This document shows, piece after piece, positions 31,350 to 40,949 of a stretch of 55,303 nucleotides of DNA. The notes under the pieces are model-generated. The model saw only the letters and a list, made by a program, of their open reading frames with translations. It ran no database searches and was not told the DNA's origin. This DNA comes from Fundicoccus ignavus (GTDB taxonomy: Bacteria > Bacillota > Bacilli > Lactobacillales > Aerococcaceae), in assembly GCF_009659375.1 (NCBI RefSeq), contig NZ_WJQT01000017.1, positions 1 to 55,303 on the forward strand, given 5' to 3'. The number at the start of each line of letters is the position of its first letter. The first letter of the stretch is position 1. The position numbers were made by a program, and so were the translations under genes.

Positions 31350-33335
31350 TTATTTAAATGTCGCTTTAAGTTCCATAATGATATCACGTAAATCTGCGGC
31401 TGCTTCAAAGTTTAAATCCTTCGCATGTTGTTTCATCTCTAACGTCAAGCGTTCTAATTCTTCTTCACGTTGTAAACGAGATAAAGCTTTAAATTGTTTT
31501 AAGATATTCTCTTCTCTCTCTTCACTTTCTACATCATGACTAATACGAATCAAATCTCGAACATCTTTCTTAATCGTCTTAGGGATAATTCCATGTTCTT
31601 CATTGTAAGCCATTTGAATTGAACGACGACGCTCAGTTTCTTCTAAGGCATAATCCATGGATTTAGTGATTTTATTAGCATACATAATAACACGACCATT
31701 TTCATTACGGGCTGCCCGTCCAATCGTTTGCACTAATGATCGCTCACTTCTTAAGAAACCTTCTTTATCAGCATCTAATATTGCAACTAAAGATACCTCC
31801 GGAACGTCCAAGCCTTCTCTTAATAGGTTAATACCAACTAAAACATCAAAAATACCTAAACGTAAATCACGAATGATTTCAGTTCTCTCCAGCGTTTTAA
31901 TATCACTATGAAGATATTTCACTTTTATATCAAGTTCCTTCAAGTAATCGGTTAAATCTTCTGACATTTTCTTAGTTAACGTAGTGATAAAGACTCTTTC
32001 ATTAAGTTCAGTACGCTTATTAATTTCTTGTACCAAGTCATCAATTTGTCCTTCAATTGGTCGAACTTCCACAATTGGATCTAGCAAGCCTGTTGGTCGA
32101 ATAATCTGTTCAACAAACTCACCATTTGTATGTTCCAACTCATAAGGTCCTGGTGTAGCCGAAATATACATAATTTGATTCACACGTTCTTCAAACTCTT
32201 CTAACTTCAACGGGCGGTTATCTACTGCACTTGGCAATCTAAAGCCGTAATCTACTAATATCTCTTTACGAGCACGGTCACCGTTGTACATACCACGTAT
32301 CTGCGGCATCGTCATATGCGACTCATCGACCACGATTAAGTAGTCATCTGGAAAGAAATCTAACAAAGTATACGGCGCTTCACCTGGCTGACGTCCATCC
32401 ATATGACGTGAATAGTTCTCAATACCATTACAGTAGCCCATTTCTAATAACATTTCGATATCATAATTTGTTCTTTGTTCTAAGCGTTGTGCCTCCAATA
32501 ATTTATTTTCGCTTCTTAAAACTTCCAAACGCTCTTCCAACTCTGCACGAATTGATTCCACAGCGGATAATGTTTGTTCATCATTCGCCACAAAGTGAGT
32601 CGCAGGATAAATAGGATAGTGCTCAACATCATTTTTAATTTCACCTGTTAGAACATCAACCACTCTAATACGGTCAATCTCATCACCAAAAAATTCTACA
32701 CGAATCACTTCTTTATCACGGGATGCCATAAAAATTTCTAGTACATCACCCCTTACTCGAAAAGTCCCTCTTTGAAAATCTATATCATTGCGAACAAATT
32801 GCATTTCAATCAAGCGGGCTAAAACGGCATCGCGCTTTATTTCTTGACCCTGTCTTAAGGATAAAACATGTTCGCGGTAATTCTCGGGATTTACCAATCC
32901 ATATATACACGAAACAGAAGCCACAACAATGACATCACGTCTCTCAAGCAAAGCTGAAGAAGCAGAATGTCTTAACTTATCAATTTCATCATTAACACTC
33001 GCCTCTTTTTCTATATAGGCATCAGAAGCCGGTACATAAGCTTCGGGTTGATAATAATCATAATAAGAGACGAAATATTCAACTGAGTTTTCAGGAAAAA
33101 ACTCTAATAATTCACTATAAAGTTGCCCTGCCAGGGTTTTATTATGAGCCAGTACTAAGGTTGGCTTGTTCACAGCTTCTATAACATTCGCAACCGTAAA
33201 GGTTTTTCCTGTACCGGTTGCTCCCAGTAATACTTGTTCTCGCTTGTTTGCTTTTAGACCTGCTACTAATTGTTTAATCGCCTCTGGCTGATCTCCGCCT
33301 GGTTGATAAGGGGATACTACTTTAAAATCCACCAT
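31350..33335 (-). CDS. uvrB: Excinuclease ABC subunit B
   Basis: DNA damage-verifying helicase-like protein of nucleotide excision repair. Visible are Walker [15 protein letters not shown], the beta-hairpin [56 protein letters not shown] and the C-terminal UVR motif (about residues 625-660) that binds UvrC. The frame opens at 33344, but AAAGGA spaces correctly to the ATG at 33335, giving 661 residues. No uvrA follows, unlike the common uvrB-uvrA pair. Confidence 0.97.
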   Translation of the reverse strand: MVDFKVVSPYQPGGDQPEAIKQLVAGLKANKREQVLLGATGTGKTFTVANVIEAVNKPTLVLAHNKTLAGQLYSELLEFFPENSVEYFVSYYDYYQPEAYVPASDAYIEKEASVNDEIDKLRHSASSALLERRDVIVVASVSCIYGLVNPENYREHVLSLRQGQEIKRDAVLARLIEMQFVRNDIDFQRGTFRVRGDVLEIFMASRDKEVIRVEFFGDEIDRIRVVDVLTGEIKNDVEHYPIYPATHFVANDEQTLSAVESIRAELEERLEVLRSENKLLEAQRLEQRTNYDIEMLLEMGYCNGIENYSRHMDGRQPGEAPYTLLDFFPDDYLIVVDESHMTMPQIRGMYNGDRARKEILVDYGFRLPSAVDNRPLKLEEFEERVNQIMYISATPGPYELEHTNGEFVEQIIRPTGLLDPIVEVRPIEGQIDDLVQEINKRTELNERVFITTLTKKMSEDLTDYLKELDIKVKYLHSDIKTLERTEIIRDLRLGIFDVLVGINLLREGLDVPEVSLVAILDADKEGFLRSERSLVQTIGRAARNENGRVIMYANKITKSMDYALEETERRRSIQMAYNEEHGIIPKTIKKDVRDLIRISHDVESEEREENILKQFKALSRLQREEELERLTLEMKQHAKDLNFEAAADLRDIIMELKATFK

Positions 33336-33466
33336 TCGAACCATCCTTTCTCGATGCTAATGATGTAGCATTCGTTATTTTTATTATAACATTTTCGTCA
33401 ATTCTTACATAGAATAAGGCAATCGAAAGCTTTGTGAAAATATTTTACCATTATCGATAATTCATA

Positions 33467-33496
33467 TTGCACTTGATAGGTGTTTTCATGTATAAT
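33467..33496 (+). promoter_or_regulatory. Promoter of rpsT
   Basis: TTGCAC (33467-33472) and TATAAT (33491-33496) are 18 bases apart, about 60 bases before the rpsT start. The short leader carries a small hairpin (AAGTC-GAG-GACTT). Confidence 0.7.
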
Positions 33497-33555
33497 GTTC
33501 CTTGTTGACTAAGTCGAGGACTTAATAGCAAATAAACAAGAAAGAGGTGACTAGC

Positions 33556-33810
33556 ATGGCAAACAACGCATCAGCTTTAAAACGTATTCGTCAAAACGAA
33601 TTCAAATCTGAAGTAAACCGTGCTCACGTTGCTGGAATGCGTACAGCAATTAAAAACTTCCGTAAAGCAGTAGAAACTGGCGAAGGAAACGCACAAGAAT
33701 TATTTAAATTAGCGGTTAAAGAAATTGATAGCACAGCAAACAAAGGTCTTATTCATAAGAACAAAGCTGCTCGTGACAAATCACGTTTAAGCGCATTATT
33801 AGCTAAATAA
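33556..33810 (+). CDS. rpsT: 30S ribosomal protein S20
   Basis: Primary 16S rRNA-binding protein, three helices, strongly basic. The product begins MANNASALKRIRQNEFKSEV, the standard N-terminus, and ends HKNKAARDKSRLSALLAK. An upstream in-frame start at 33547 is disfavoured because AGAGGTG lies six bases before the ATG at 33556; length 84. It is divergent from uvrB and separated from holA, its usual partner, by ddh and a repeat copy. Confidence 0.96.
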   Translation: MANNASALKRIRQNEFKSEVNRAHVAGMRTAIKNFRKAVETGEGNAQELFKLAVKEIDSTANKGLIHKNKAARDKSRLSALLAK

Positions 33811-33821
33811 TTTTCAATAAG

Positions 33822-33867
33822 AAAAACGTCGAAGCAACTCGTAATTGAGTAACTTCGACGTTTTTTA
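33822..33867 (+). terminator. Terminator of rpsT
   Basis: AAAAACGTCGAAG pairs with CTTCGACGTTTTT around an 18-base loop, followed by T-rich sequence, right after rpsT. Confidence 0.9.
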
Positions 33868-33873
33868 TTATTA

Positions 33874-33899
33874 AGTTAAAACTGCTAAACAGAATTTAA
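33874..33899 (-). repeat. Inverted repeat left of ddh (solo 5' module of the dispersed repeat)
   Basis: ACTGCTAAACAGAATTTAA (33881-33899) is the exact reverse complement of TTAAATTCTGTTTAGCAGT at 34972-34990. With AAGTTA outside it, the match extends to about 26 bp with one gap. The same motif, slightly changed, opens copy A2 at 14147. Confidence 0.8.
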
Positions 33900-33924
33900 T
33901 GGCCTGGGCTAGTCTGAGATTTTT

Positions 33925-34911
33925 TTACAAGTAATTTTTACGTAATTCTTCAGAGCTTTGATGTGATAAATCGTTTAACGTCACATCAAAAACAGTTTTT
34001 GCCCCTTTATCACCTTTAAGCTTCATTTTATATGCTGCTCTTGCATATGCCACGAGCACGCTTCCAGTAAATTCAGGATTTGAGCCTAAATTCAAATTAA
34101 ACTCAAAGTTTTGTTGAGTTGCTTCACCCGTTACACCACTTCGCATCACCATACCACCATGCGGCATAGAAGAATGATTCTCTTTTAATTCTTCTTCACT
34201 AATGAAATGAACGGTTGTATCATAATCCGAGAAATAATCTGGCATCGTTTTGATTTGTTGTTCAATTATTAAGGCATCGGCACCTTCCTCCAAAACAACG
34301 AAACATTCTCTTTGATGTTTTTCACTTGTGCTTAATTCTGGTTGCTCACCACGACGTACTTTTTCAACCGCTTCTTCGATTGGCAATGTATACTGAACAC
34401 CGTTCTTCACGCCCTCTAGACGACGAATCGCATCTGAATGTCCTTGACTCAAACCCTTACCCCAGAAAGTATAAGTACTACCTTGTGGTAATACCGCTTC
34501 AGCTAAAACACGGTTGATTGAAAACAAACCTGGATCCCAACCAACTGAAATAATACTCACATGCTCTGAAGCTTGCGCAACTTTATCAACAGCATCAAAA
34601 TGCTCGGGAATTCTAGCATGAGTATCAAAACTATCAATGGTATTGAAGTAGGCTGCTAACATTGGCGTTTGTTTCGGCAAGTCTGTAGCCGATCCACCAC
34701 ACAAAATCATCACATCAATGTTATCTTGGAAACGAGCAATTTCATCAATTGAAAATTTGGGTGTGTCTGGCGCTACTGTTTGAACGCTCGCCGGGTCTCT
34801 TCTTGAAAAAACAGCGACTAATTCCATATCAGTCTGTTGCTTCACTGCATATTCCACTCCACGACCTAAATTTCCATAGCCACAAATACCAATTCTAATT
34901 TTTTCTTTCAT
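33925..34911 (-). CDS. ddh: Meso-diaminopimelate D-dehydrogenase
   Basis: NADPH-dependent enzyme that in one step aminates tetrahydrodipicolinate to meso-2,6-diaminopimelate (lysine and peptidoglycan precursor). The 328-residue protein has GICGYGNLGRGVE (about 8-20, NADP site), CGGSATDLP, SFDTHARIPEHF, SVGWDPGLFSINR and FWGKGLSQGHSDAIRR, the family's substrate-binding signatures. This route is uncommon in Lactobacillales. The gene is alone, framed by inverted repeats (33874-33899 and 34972-34997) and inserted between rpsT and holA, which suggests acquisition. Confidence 0.92.
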   Translation of the reverse strand: MKEKIRIGICGYGNLGRGVEYAVKQQTDMELVAVFSRRDPASVQTVAPDTPKFSIDEIARFQDNIDVMILCGGSATDLPKQTPMLAAYFNTIDSFDTHARIPEHFDAVDKVAQASEHVSIISVGWDPGLFSINRVLAEAVLPQGSTYTFWGKGLSQGHSDAIRRLEGVKNGVQYTLPIEEAVEKVRRGEQPELSTSEKHQRECFVVLEEGADALIIEQQIKTMPDYFSDYDTTVHFISEEELKENHSSMPHGGMVMRSGVTGEATQQNFEFNLNLGSNPEFTGSVLVAYARAAYKMKLKGDKGAKTVFDVTLNDLSHQSSEELRKNYL

Positions 34912-34950
34912 TTTAACACTCCCCTATTTTCACAAAATATTATCGGAAAA

Positions 34951-35270
34951 CCTCGGACGAAACCGAGGACTTTAAATTCTGTTTAGCAGTATAACTTGAT
35001 TATATCACTTTACTTTTGTTGGCAAACTTAACGTAGATCAGCGAATTGTTTTCCATAGCGGTACAAAGGGCAATCCAACGTTACTAACAGAATCGCTTGC
35101 TCTGACTCTGAGCACAGCGAAGTAGACAGAGCCTAGCCGATTGAGCTGGAAAAGCACGAACGTCAGTGAGGCTTCGAAAGCGACCTCTGCCTTGGATAAC
35201 AATAAGCTGAACGCAGTACAAAGTCTGATAAATCAACATAAAATTTATAAAACCTTATATTATAAAAAAA
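34951..35270 (+). repeat. Dispersed structured repeat, copy C
   Basis: It opens with hairpin CCTCGG-ACGAAA-CCGAGG (34951-34968) and TTTAAATTCTGTTTAGCAGT (34971-34990). The core begins about 35030. Helices: TTGTTTTCCA with TGGATAACAA (one T-T mismatch), CAATC with GATTG, CTCTG with CAGAG, and AAGC with GCTT. These differ in sequence from copy A2 but keep the pairing. The tail AAATCAACATAAAA...CTTATATTATAAAAAAA ends at 35270, just two bases before the holA stop, so on the minus strand holA is followed by its T-run. Confidence 0.8.
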
Positions 35271-35272
35271 TT

Positions 35273-36289
35273 CTACATCGCCACCATTTTCGTTAGCAAT
35301 AAATAAAAATGTGTTTCTTTTATCCCTATACCGGTCTTCATTTGAAAATCAACTTCAATTAATTCTTCATAAAATTTACTTAAACTAGCCAAAGACAATC
35401 GTCTACCAGATTGTAAAGCTAATTTTACACGATACGGATGAACCCCTACTTCTTTTGCAATATCAGCTTCTAAGAATCCTTGCTGATTCAATATTTTACT
35501 TTGAATAATCAAACGAAATTGTGACACAATCAATGCATGTAGAGCAATAGGTTCATGCTTCATCAAAATAAGATCTTGATAAATTTGCACTGCTCGCTCA
35601 ACTTGCTTTTTCATGACAGCATCTGTTAATTCAAAAACATTAGACTCTAGCGTTCGAGGAACTAAACTACGAACAATCTCAATTGTGATGGGCTGGCCAG
35701 TTAAAGCGAAGCTTTTTAATTTCGCAACTTCCCCCATCGCTTCTGTTAATTGATAATTCACTCTTATAAGCAATTCATTAATCGCTTCTTTCGTCATATT
35801 GAGTTGTTCACCCTCAATAAATCTTTGAACATAGCGTGAAACTTCTTGTTCTTTCAACGGATTGACTTCTACAAAGCATGTAGTTTTCTGGAAAGTTTTT
35901 GACAATTTTTTACGTTTATCAATTTGTTCAGATGGAATCAGAAAAACTAATACGGACGCCTCGTTAGGATTGTTAAGATAATCCAATAAACGTTTTTCTT
36001 CTTTAGGTGAAAGCTTTTGATTTGACTTAGCATTCAAAAATTGAACATTCTCCACCACGATTAAACGGTAATCTGAAAAGAAAGAAAACATTTCAGCTTC
36101 ATCTAATACAGCATCTAGACTCTGTTCATCCATGTCTAACTTCGTCATGTCTAAATTATCCGCTTCACCGAACTGACTCATTAAAGTTTGTAGCAACTCT
36201 TGTTGTAAAAATAATTCAGTCCCCATAATGCCATAAACTGCACTAAGTTTTCCTTGTCTAATACTTTGCAAAGCTTTTTGATAATCCAC
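35273..36289 (-). CDS. holA: DNA polymerase III delta subunit
   Basis: Clamp-loader delta subunit that opens the beta sliding clamp. The 338-residue protein starts with LSAVYGIMGTELFLQQELLQTL and has an AAA+-like fold without a functional P-loop, FFSDYRLIVVENVQFL, KRLLDYLNNP and a helical C-terminal collar domain (about 220-338). The usual neighbour rpsT lies beyond ddh. The product ends at TAG (35273-35275) in contact with repeat copy C. Confidence 0.93.
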   Translation of the reverse strand: MDYQKALQSIRQGKLSAVYGIMGTELFLQQELLQTLMSQFGEADNLDMTKLDMDEQSLDAVLDEAEMFSFFSDYRLIVVENVQFLNAKSNQKLSPKEEKRLLDYLNNPNEASVLVFLIPSEQIDKRKKLSKTFQKTTCFVEVNPLKEQEVSRYVQRFIEGEQLNMTKEAINELLIRVNYQLTEAMGEVAKLKSFALTGQPITIEIVRSLVPRTLESNVFELTDAVMKKQVERAVQIYQDLILMKHEPIALHALIVSQFRLIIQSKILNQQGFLEADIAKEVGVHPYRVKLALQSGRRLSLASLSKFYEELIEVDFQMKTGIGIKETHFYLLLTKMVAM

Positions 36290-36429
36290 TTTATCACTCC
36301 TTACGCTATTGAAATATTATAACTCATTTTGGTATTAATTACTAAACGCAACCTTCAATATTTTTAGAAGTTTGGCCCTTAAAGTTTTGTAAGGTATAAT
36401 ATAGCATACTCTTTTGAAAGGAGCATTTT

Positions 36430-37179
36430 ATGCAAAATAAAAGTATCATAGGCATTACTGGAAACACTTCAGCTTTAACAAACGATGATTTCGAAGCCTT
36501 TAAAATAAATTATTCTTCAACCGGTTTCTCTTCAGCTATCAGCAAAGTTGGTGGCGTACCTATTATTATTCCAATTAATGACCCTGCTTTTGCTAAGGAA
36601 TATATTCAAATGGTCGATGGTTTATTATTAACTGGTGGCCAAGATGTGTCACCAATGCTTTACGGCGAAGAGCCACGTCAAGTAATCGGACCAACCTCAC
36701 CAGATCGTGATCGCGGAGAAGTAGCACTAATTAAAGAAGCAATCCGCCAAAAGAAACCTATCTTAGGGATTTGTCGTGGTCTACAACTAATTAATGTTGT
36801 ATTAGGCGGTAGTCTATTACAGGATTTATCCGAAGATAACTCAATAACTCTACAACATGTCCAAAAATCACAACCAGAATTTGCGACACATTCTATTAAA
36901 GTTAAAGCTGGTACACATATCGCTGACATTATGCCTAATAATAGTTTTGTTAACTCGGTCCATCATCAAGCAATTAAAGAATTAGGCGCTGGACTAACCG
37001 TTTCAGCCTGGAGTCCTGATAATGTAATCGAAGCAATCGAATTGGTTGATGATGATCAAAGCATCATCGCCATTCAATGGCATCCTGAACTAACATTCTT
37101 AAATGATAATGCCAGCCTTGAGATATTTGCTGATTTAATTAAACGCGCACAGAATTGTTCGGCTAATCAATCGAAATAG
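36430..37179 (+). CDS. Gamma-glutamyl-gamma-aminobutyrate hydrolase family protein
   Basis: Class-I glutamine-amidotransferase-like hydrolase (peptidase C26, PuuD group). The 249-residue protein has GICRGLQLINVVLGGSLLQDL with the nucleophilic Cys, SVHHQAIKEL with the glutamine-site segment, and AIQWHPEL with the catalytic His-Glu pair. It is soluble, monocistronic, and ends at the hairpin at 37196-37240. The exact gamma-glutamyl substrate is unknown. Confidence 0.85.
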   Translation: MQNKSIIGITGNTSALTNDDFEAFKINYSSTGFSSAISKVGGVPIIIPINDPAFAKEYIQMVDGLLLTGGQDVSPMLYGEEPRQVIGPTSPDRDRGEVALIKEAIRQKKPILGICRGLQLINVVLGGSLLQDLSEDNSITLQHVQKSQPEFATHSIKVKAGTHIADIMPNNSFVNSVHHQAIKELGAGLTVSAWSPDNVIEAIELVDDDQSIIAIQWHPELTFLNDNASLEIFADLIKRAQNCSANQSK

Positions 37180-37195
37180 CCAACAATATATAGTA

Positions 37196-37240
37196 AAGAC
37201 TCTATTCATTATCAAAAGATAATAAATAGAGTCTTATTTT
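37196..37240. terminator. Terminator between convergent genes
   Basis: AAGACTCTATT and AATAGAGTCTT form an 11-bp stem with an inner AT-rich loop and ATTTTGTT after it, between two convergent stop codons. Confidence 0.85.
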
Positions 37241-37241
37241 G

Positions 37242-37595
37242 TTAAGCTTTGAAATTCTCTAACTGATCAAATACCGTCGAATCAACTGATTTGACTTTAA
37301 CAATCCAATTATCAGTTTTAGATTCAGAATCTAATAAATTCGTTGAGGTTTCAGCTGCTTCATTACGCTCAATAATTACTGCATTGAATGGAGCTGGTAT
37401 CTCTATAGCTGCTTTTGATGCTTCCAAATTTAAAATCGTCTCATCTTCAATTATTTCTCCTAAATCAGCAATACTTGCATAGCTAATTTCGCCTGCTTCA
37501 TCTTGTAAATCTGGTGTTAAACCTATTGTATAAATTACTTCGTTATCGATAACTTCTCCAGCTTCAATCCATAGTTGATTCGCAATTTTAATCAT
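37242..37595 (-). CDS. Glycine cleavage H-like lipoyl-domain protein
   Basis: A 117-residue acidic protein with the lipoyl-attachment site NLEASKAAIEIPAPF, Lys61 being the modified residue, in the H-protein context (E-x-S-K-A ... P). No gcvT or gcvP gene is nearby, so it may serve as a lipoyl relay to other dehydrogenases or in a protein-modification role rather than glycine cleavage; this is inference. ATG at 37595 is followed by the usual compact beta fold. Confidence 0.75.
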   Translation of the reverse strand: MIKIANQLWIEAGEVIDNEVIYTIGLTPDLQDEAGEISYASIADLGEIIEDETILNLEASKAAIEIPAPFNAVIIERNEAAETSTNLLDSESKTDNWIVKVKSVDSTVFDQLENFKA

Positions 37596-37702
37596 ACCAA
37601 GCCCTCTTCTCTATTTATATAACAGTTTTCGAGAAACTGTACTAACAACTTCTTGCTATTTTTCATTATACCTTCAGCAATTATAAGCGTCAACCTTTGT
37701 AA

Positions 37703-37763
37703 GAAAAACAAAAACCAAGCTGTAAATTACTACAAAATAAAATTCAGCAGTAAACAGCTTGGA
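37703..37763 (-). terminator. Terminator of rodA
   Basis: CCAAGCTGT and ACAGCTTGG form a 9-bp stem with a 31-base loop, followed on the minus strand by TTTTTGTTTTTC. Confidence 0.75.
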
Positions 37764-37769
37764 AAATGA

Positions 37770-38978
37770 TTAGTCAAAATTAAATTGATCGTTATTTGAG
37801 AACATATAGCTACGGTGGTGATAGCGCATTGATAGGATAAGTCCTACCCCAATCATATTACTTAAGAGAGCCGATCCCCCTTGAGAAACGAAAGGCAATG
37901 GAATACCAGTGATTGGTAATAAACCAATTGTCATCCCAATATTTTCCACAATATGGAAAAGAATCATTGAAATAACACCCGTTGCGATATAAGTATAAAA
38001 CTCATTTTTAGTTTCAAAACAAGTTTGAACCATTTGATAAATTAAAACGAAATAGATAAACAGTAAAACCGATCCGCCTAAGAAACCAAAGTTTTCAGCG
38101 ATTGTCGTGAAAATAAAATCCGACTCGCGAACAGGGACAGAAACCTCTGAAACACCGAATCCTTTACCAGATAATTGACCTGAACCTACTGCCATAATAC
38201 TTTGCGCTAGTTGGTAACTATTTCCTTGTGTATCGCCAAATGGATTTAACCAACTATTGATACGTTCTAATTGGTATGAATGGAAAAAACCTGAATCTAA
38301 TAGAATATCTGGATAAAAAGCTGCTAAAACAATTAACCCGCCTCCAAATAAAACAACGACTGAAATAGCTGGCACTAATATTTTCCATGAAACGCCTGAC
38401 ATTAGTACCGTTCCAGCTACAATACTTAAGACCACCAAGTTAGTTCCTAAGTCGTTTTGTAACTGAATTAAAATAACTGGTGGTAAAGAAACTAAAGCAA
38501 TTTTACCGAGTAATATCAAGTCAGTTTTCACCGAACGATGAACGACTTTACTATTATGTTCTGTTACAACACGTGCTAAGAACACAATAAAGGCTGGCTT
38601 AAATAACTCTGAAGGCTGGAAAGAAAATGGTCCAATACTAAACCAACTCTTCGCACCAGTTGATGCAGCTGTTTCTCTGTCATAGAAGAATAAAATCAAC
38701 ACTAGCAACAGCATCCCAGCACCGTATAAGAAAGTGGACAATTTCCAATACTGTTCGCTATCGAACTGAATGACCACAATAATCGTCAGTGCTCCCACTG
38801 CATACCATAAAGCATGTAATAAGGTTGGGGTGATATTACTCCCTTCAATCACAGTTGTCGTAGCATAAACACTTACAATTCCTATGATTGCTAATATTAA
38901 TACATTTAAGATTATCCCATAATCAACTCGCGAATCTTGCGATTTTGATAATCTTCGAGATTGATGTCTACTTGTCAT
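37770..38978 (-). CDS. rodA: Cell-shape SEDS peptidoglycan polymerase
   Basis: A 402-residue SEDS-family glycosyltransferase with ten predicted membrane helices. The signature GAKSWFSIGPFSFQPSELFKP, QNDLGTNLV and the extracellular segment with FGVSEVSVPVRESDFIFTTIAENFG match RodA more closely than FtsW. It would polymerise glycan strands with a class-B PBP for side-wall growth. Its ATG overlaps the stop of the BrkB-family gene by four bases (ATGA), so the two are translationally coupled. Confidence 0.9.
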   Translation of the reverse strand: MTSRHQSRRLSKSQDSRVDYGIILNVLILAIIGIVSVYATTTVIEGSNITPTLLHALWYAVGALTIIVVIQFDSEQYWKLSTFLYGAGMLLLVLILFFYDRETAASTGAKSWFSIGPFSFQPSELFKPAFIVFLARVVTEHNSKVVHRSVKTDLILLGKIALVSLPPVILIQLQNDLGTNLVVLSIVAGTVLMSGVSWKILVPAISVVVLFGGGLIVLAAFYPDILLDSGFFHSYQLERINSWLNPFGDTQGNSYQLAQSIMAVGSGQLSGKGFGVSEVSVPVRESDFIFTTIAENFGFLGGSVLLFIYFVLIYQMVQTCFETKNEFYTYIATGVISMILFHIVENIGMTIGLLPITGIPLPFVSQGGSALLSNMIGVGLILSMRYHHRSYMFSNNDQFNFD

Positions 38979-39979
38979 CGAGATCTCGTACTCCTTTCAT
39001 TATCAGATGTAACAGCACCTGATGTTGGTAATTTATTGATAATTTCGTGCTTCAGTCCAGGCATCATTCCGCTATTATGGCGAAATTTTGGACTGTATGA
39101 AGCAAATGAATGATATTTCGTCGTTTCCTCAACCAAATGCCAATAACTCATTTCTTTAAAATCATGAATAAAGACATTTAGATAGGCACCAATACACAAT
39201 ACCATCGCATTAAAGTAGAGCCAAATAATCACAACGATGAAAACACCAATTGTACTATTACTGGTCGCTACATTGCTTGCAAAACCCAAGTATATATTAA
39301 ACAATTGAGAAACTAAACCAAAGCCAACTATAGCGAAAAAGGCACCTGGTAAAGAATACTTAAATTGCCAATTAATATTAGGGATAAAGTGATAGATTAC
39401 CGTCATCAATAAGAAGAGACTCAGGAGAGCGATAATACTACCTTGTTGGACAAAACTATTCCAAAAGAAGAGCTCAACTTGAAAAAAGTTCTGGATTAAT
39501 TCAAGAATTGTTTCGCCAAAAATTAGCAGTACAGATAATGTACCAACTAGTAAAACAATAGCTAATGTGAAGGCATAAGCAAAGCCGCGTGCTAGAAAAA
39601 AATTTTTCCGAGGTTCCGCTTTATATATTGTATTGAGTACTCTTTGTAATGTATTAAATACATTTGAAGCTGGCCATAATGAAATTACCAACCCCAAAGA
39701 GAATATTCCTGAACTTGTATTGCCAAGATAACTCTTCAACAATGGCATCAATGCGGTTTCTACCTCATTGGGTAAAGCTTTCTCGATTGCTATAATGATA
39801 TCCTGTTCTGACAAAGGTAGTATAGCAATCACATTAGCAAGTGCCAGCATAATAGGAACAATTGCCCAAATAATATAGAATGATAATTCTGCGGCATAGG
39901 TCGTAAATTTCAATTGCTGTTTATTCACTTGAAAAGTCTTCAATAAGCGATTTAGCAGCGTTGGCTGTTCAACTTCCAT
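38975..39979 (-). CDS. YihY/BrkB family membrane protein
   Basis: A 334-residue integral membrane protein of the YihY/UPF0761 family with about six to seven helices; typical segments are YAAELSFYIIWAIVPIMLALANVIA, SLWPASNVFNTLQRVLNTIYKAEPRKNFF and WLYFNAMVLCIGAYLN. The molecular role of this family is not established; it is not a ribonuclease despite old naming. It is co-translated with rodA. Confidence 0.85.
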   Translation of the reverse strand: MEVEQPTLLNRLLKTFQVNKQQLKFTTYAAELSFYIIWAIVPIMLALANVIAILPLSEQDIIIAIEKALPNEVETALMPLLKSYLGNTSSGIFSLGLVISLWPASNVFNTLQRVLNTIYKAEPRKNFFLARGFAYAFTLAIVLLVGTLSVLLIFGETILELIQNFFQVELFFWNSFVQQGSIIALLSLFLLMTVIYHFIPNINWQFKYSLPGAFFAIVGFGLVSQLFNIYLGFASNVATSNSTIGVFIVVIIWLYFNAMVLCIGAYLNVFIHDFKEMSYWHLVEETTKYHSFASYSPKFRHNSGMMPGLKHEIINKLPTSGAVTSDNERSTRSR

Positions 39980-40149
39980 TGTTTCATCCCCTTCTGGACT
40001 TTTCTAACCCTTTCAGATTAACATAATCTGCACTAAATTGCACTCTCGGTCATCAGATTTAAAATAAATTTGAGAAACTCCTCTTTACTTAGACAAGCTA
40101 TCATACAAAGGCTATAATAGAAGTGTAAATTACTGTGGGAGGTTTTCAA

Positions 40150-40842
40150 ATGTCAAAAGGAGTTACTTTTTATTTCATGCGTCATGGTGAAACATTCTTT
40201 AATCTTTACGGTCGTATGCAAGGTTGGTCAAATGCACCCTTAACGGATAACGGTATTGTTGATGTTCACCGTAGTGGTAAGGGTTTAGCAAATATTAAGT
40301 TTGATGCGGTTTATTCAAGTGACTTAATGCGCACCATTGAAACTGCACAAATTATTCTAAAAGAGAATAATTTTGCGGAGCACTTGAAGATTTCACCTAT
40401 GAAAGAATTTAGAGAAGTCCACTTCGGTTCATTCGAAGGCTTAGAGGCTCATAAAGTATGGCGAGATGTTGAAGAAAACGTTCGTCTGAAGCACGGTTTA
40501 CCAGTAGGTAATGATTTTCAAATTGAAGCAGCTTTGAATTCTGTTAAAGAATTAGACCCTTATAAACATGCAGAAAACTATGCTGAATTCTGGAATCGTG
40601 TCGAATCAGGTTTACTACAATTGTTAAACAAACACGCCGGCACCAATCAGAATATTCTAGTTGTATGCCACGGCATGACCATTCGAAACTTGTTACACGG
40701 TTTAATCGCTGACTTTGATAAAAAAGATGCATTGGATAATGCGTCCGTTTCAATTGTTCAATATCAAGATGGGCATTTCCAAATGTCTGCTTATAATCAA
40801 ACTCATCATTTTTCAGAAATTGCTGAAGAAGCAGCAGAGTAA
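40150..40842 (+). CDS. Histidine phosphatase (phosphoglycerate-mutase) family protein
   Basis: A 230-residue 2H phosphatase with the phosphohistidine motif MRHGETFFN near the N-terminus and the second His in VVCHGMTIRNLLHG. Glu in EFREVHFGSFEGL is the proton donor region. The long insert and lack of the dPGM C-terminal signature suggest a broad-specificity phosphatase rather than glycolytic mutase. GGAGG lies seven bases before ATG 40150; an earlier frame start at 40135 is disfavoured. Confidence 0.85.
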   Translation: MSKGVTFYFMRHGETFFNLYGRMQGWSNAPLTDNGIVDVHRSGKGLANIKFDAVYSSDLMRTIETAQIILKENNFAEHLKISPMKEFREVHFGSFEGLEAHKVWRDVEENVRLKHGLPVGNDFQIEAALNSVKELDPYKHAENYAEFWNRVESGLLQLLNKHAGTNQNILVVCHGMTIRNLLHGLIADFDKKDALDNASVSIVQYQDGHFQMSAYNQTHHFSEIAEEAAE

Positions 40843-40853
40843 AGTAAATTTAG

Positions 40854-40903
40854 AAAAGCTCCATTGAATCAGTTATCAAAAACCGATTCAATGGAGCTTT
40901 TCT
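40854..40903. terminator. Bidirectional terminator
   Basis: AAAAGCTCCATTGAATC and GATTCAATGGAGCTTTT form a perfect 17-bp stem with a 14-base loop between the convergent phosphatase gene and ABC exporter genes. Confidence 0.92.
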
Positions 40904-40949
40904 TCTATTATATATAGTTATATTTAAAGTAATACTACTCTAATTTTTT

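Noticed and set aside
33547..33555. Upstream start for rpsT
   Set aside because: The ribosome site AGAGGTG spaces to the ATG at 33556, which yields the conserved S20 N-terminus.
33874..34997. Inverted repeats around ddh as an integron cassette (attC-like)
   Set aside because: GTTTAGC resembles attC core sites only superficially; no integrase, and the motif also occurs with repeat A2.
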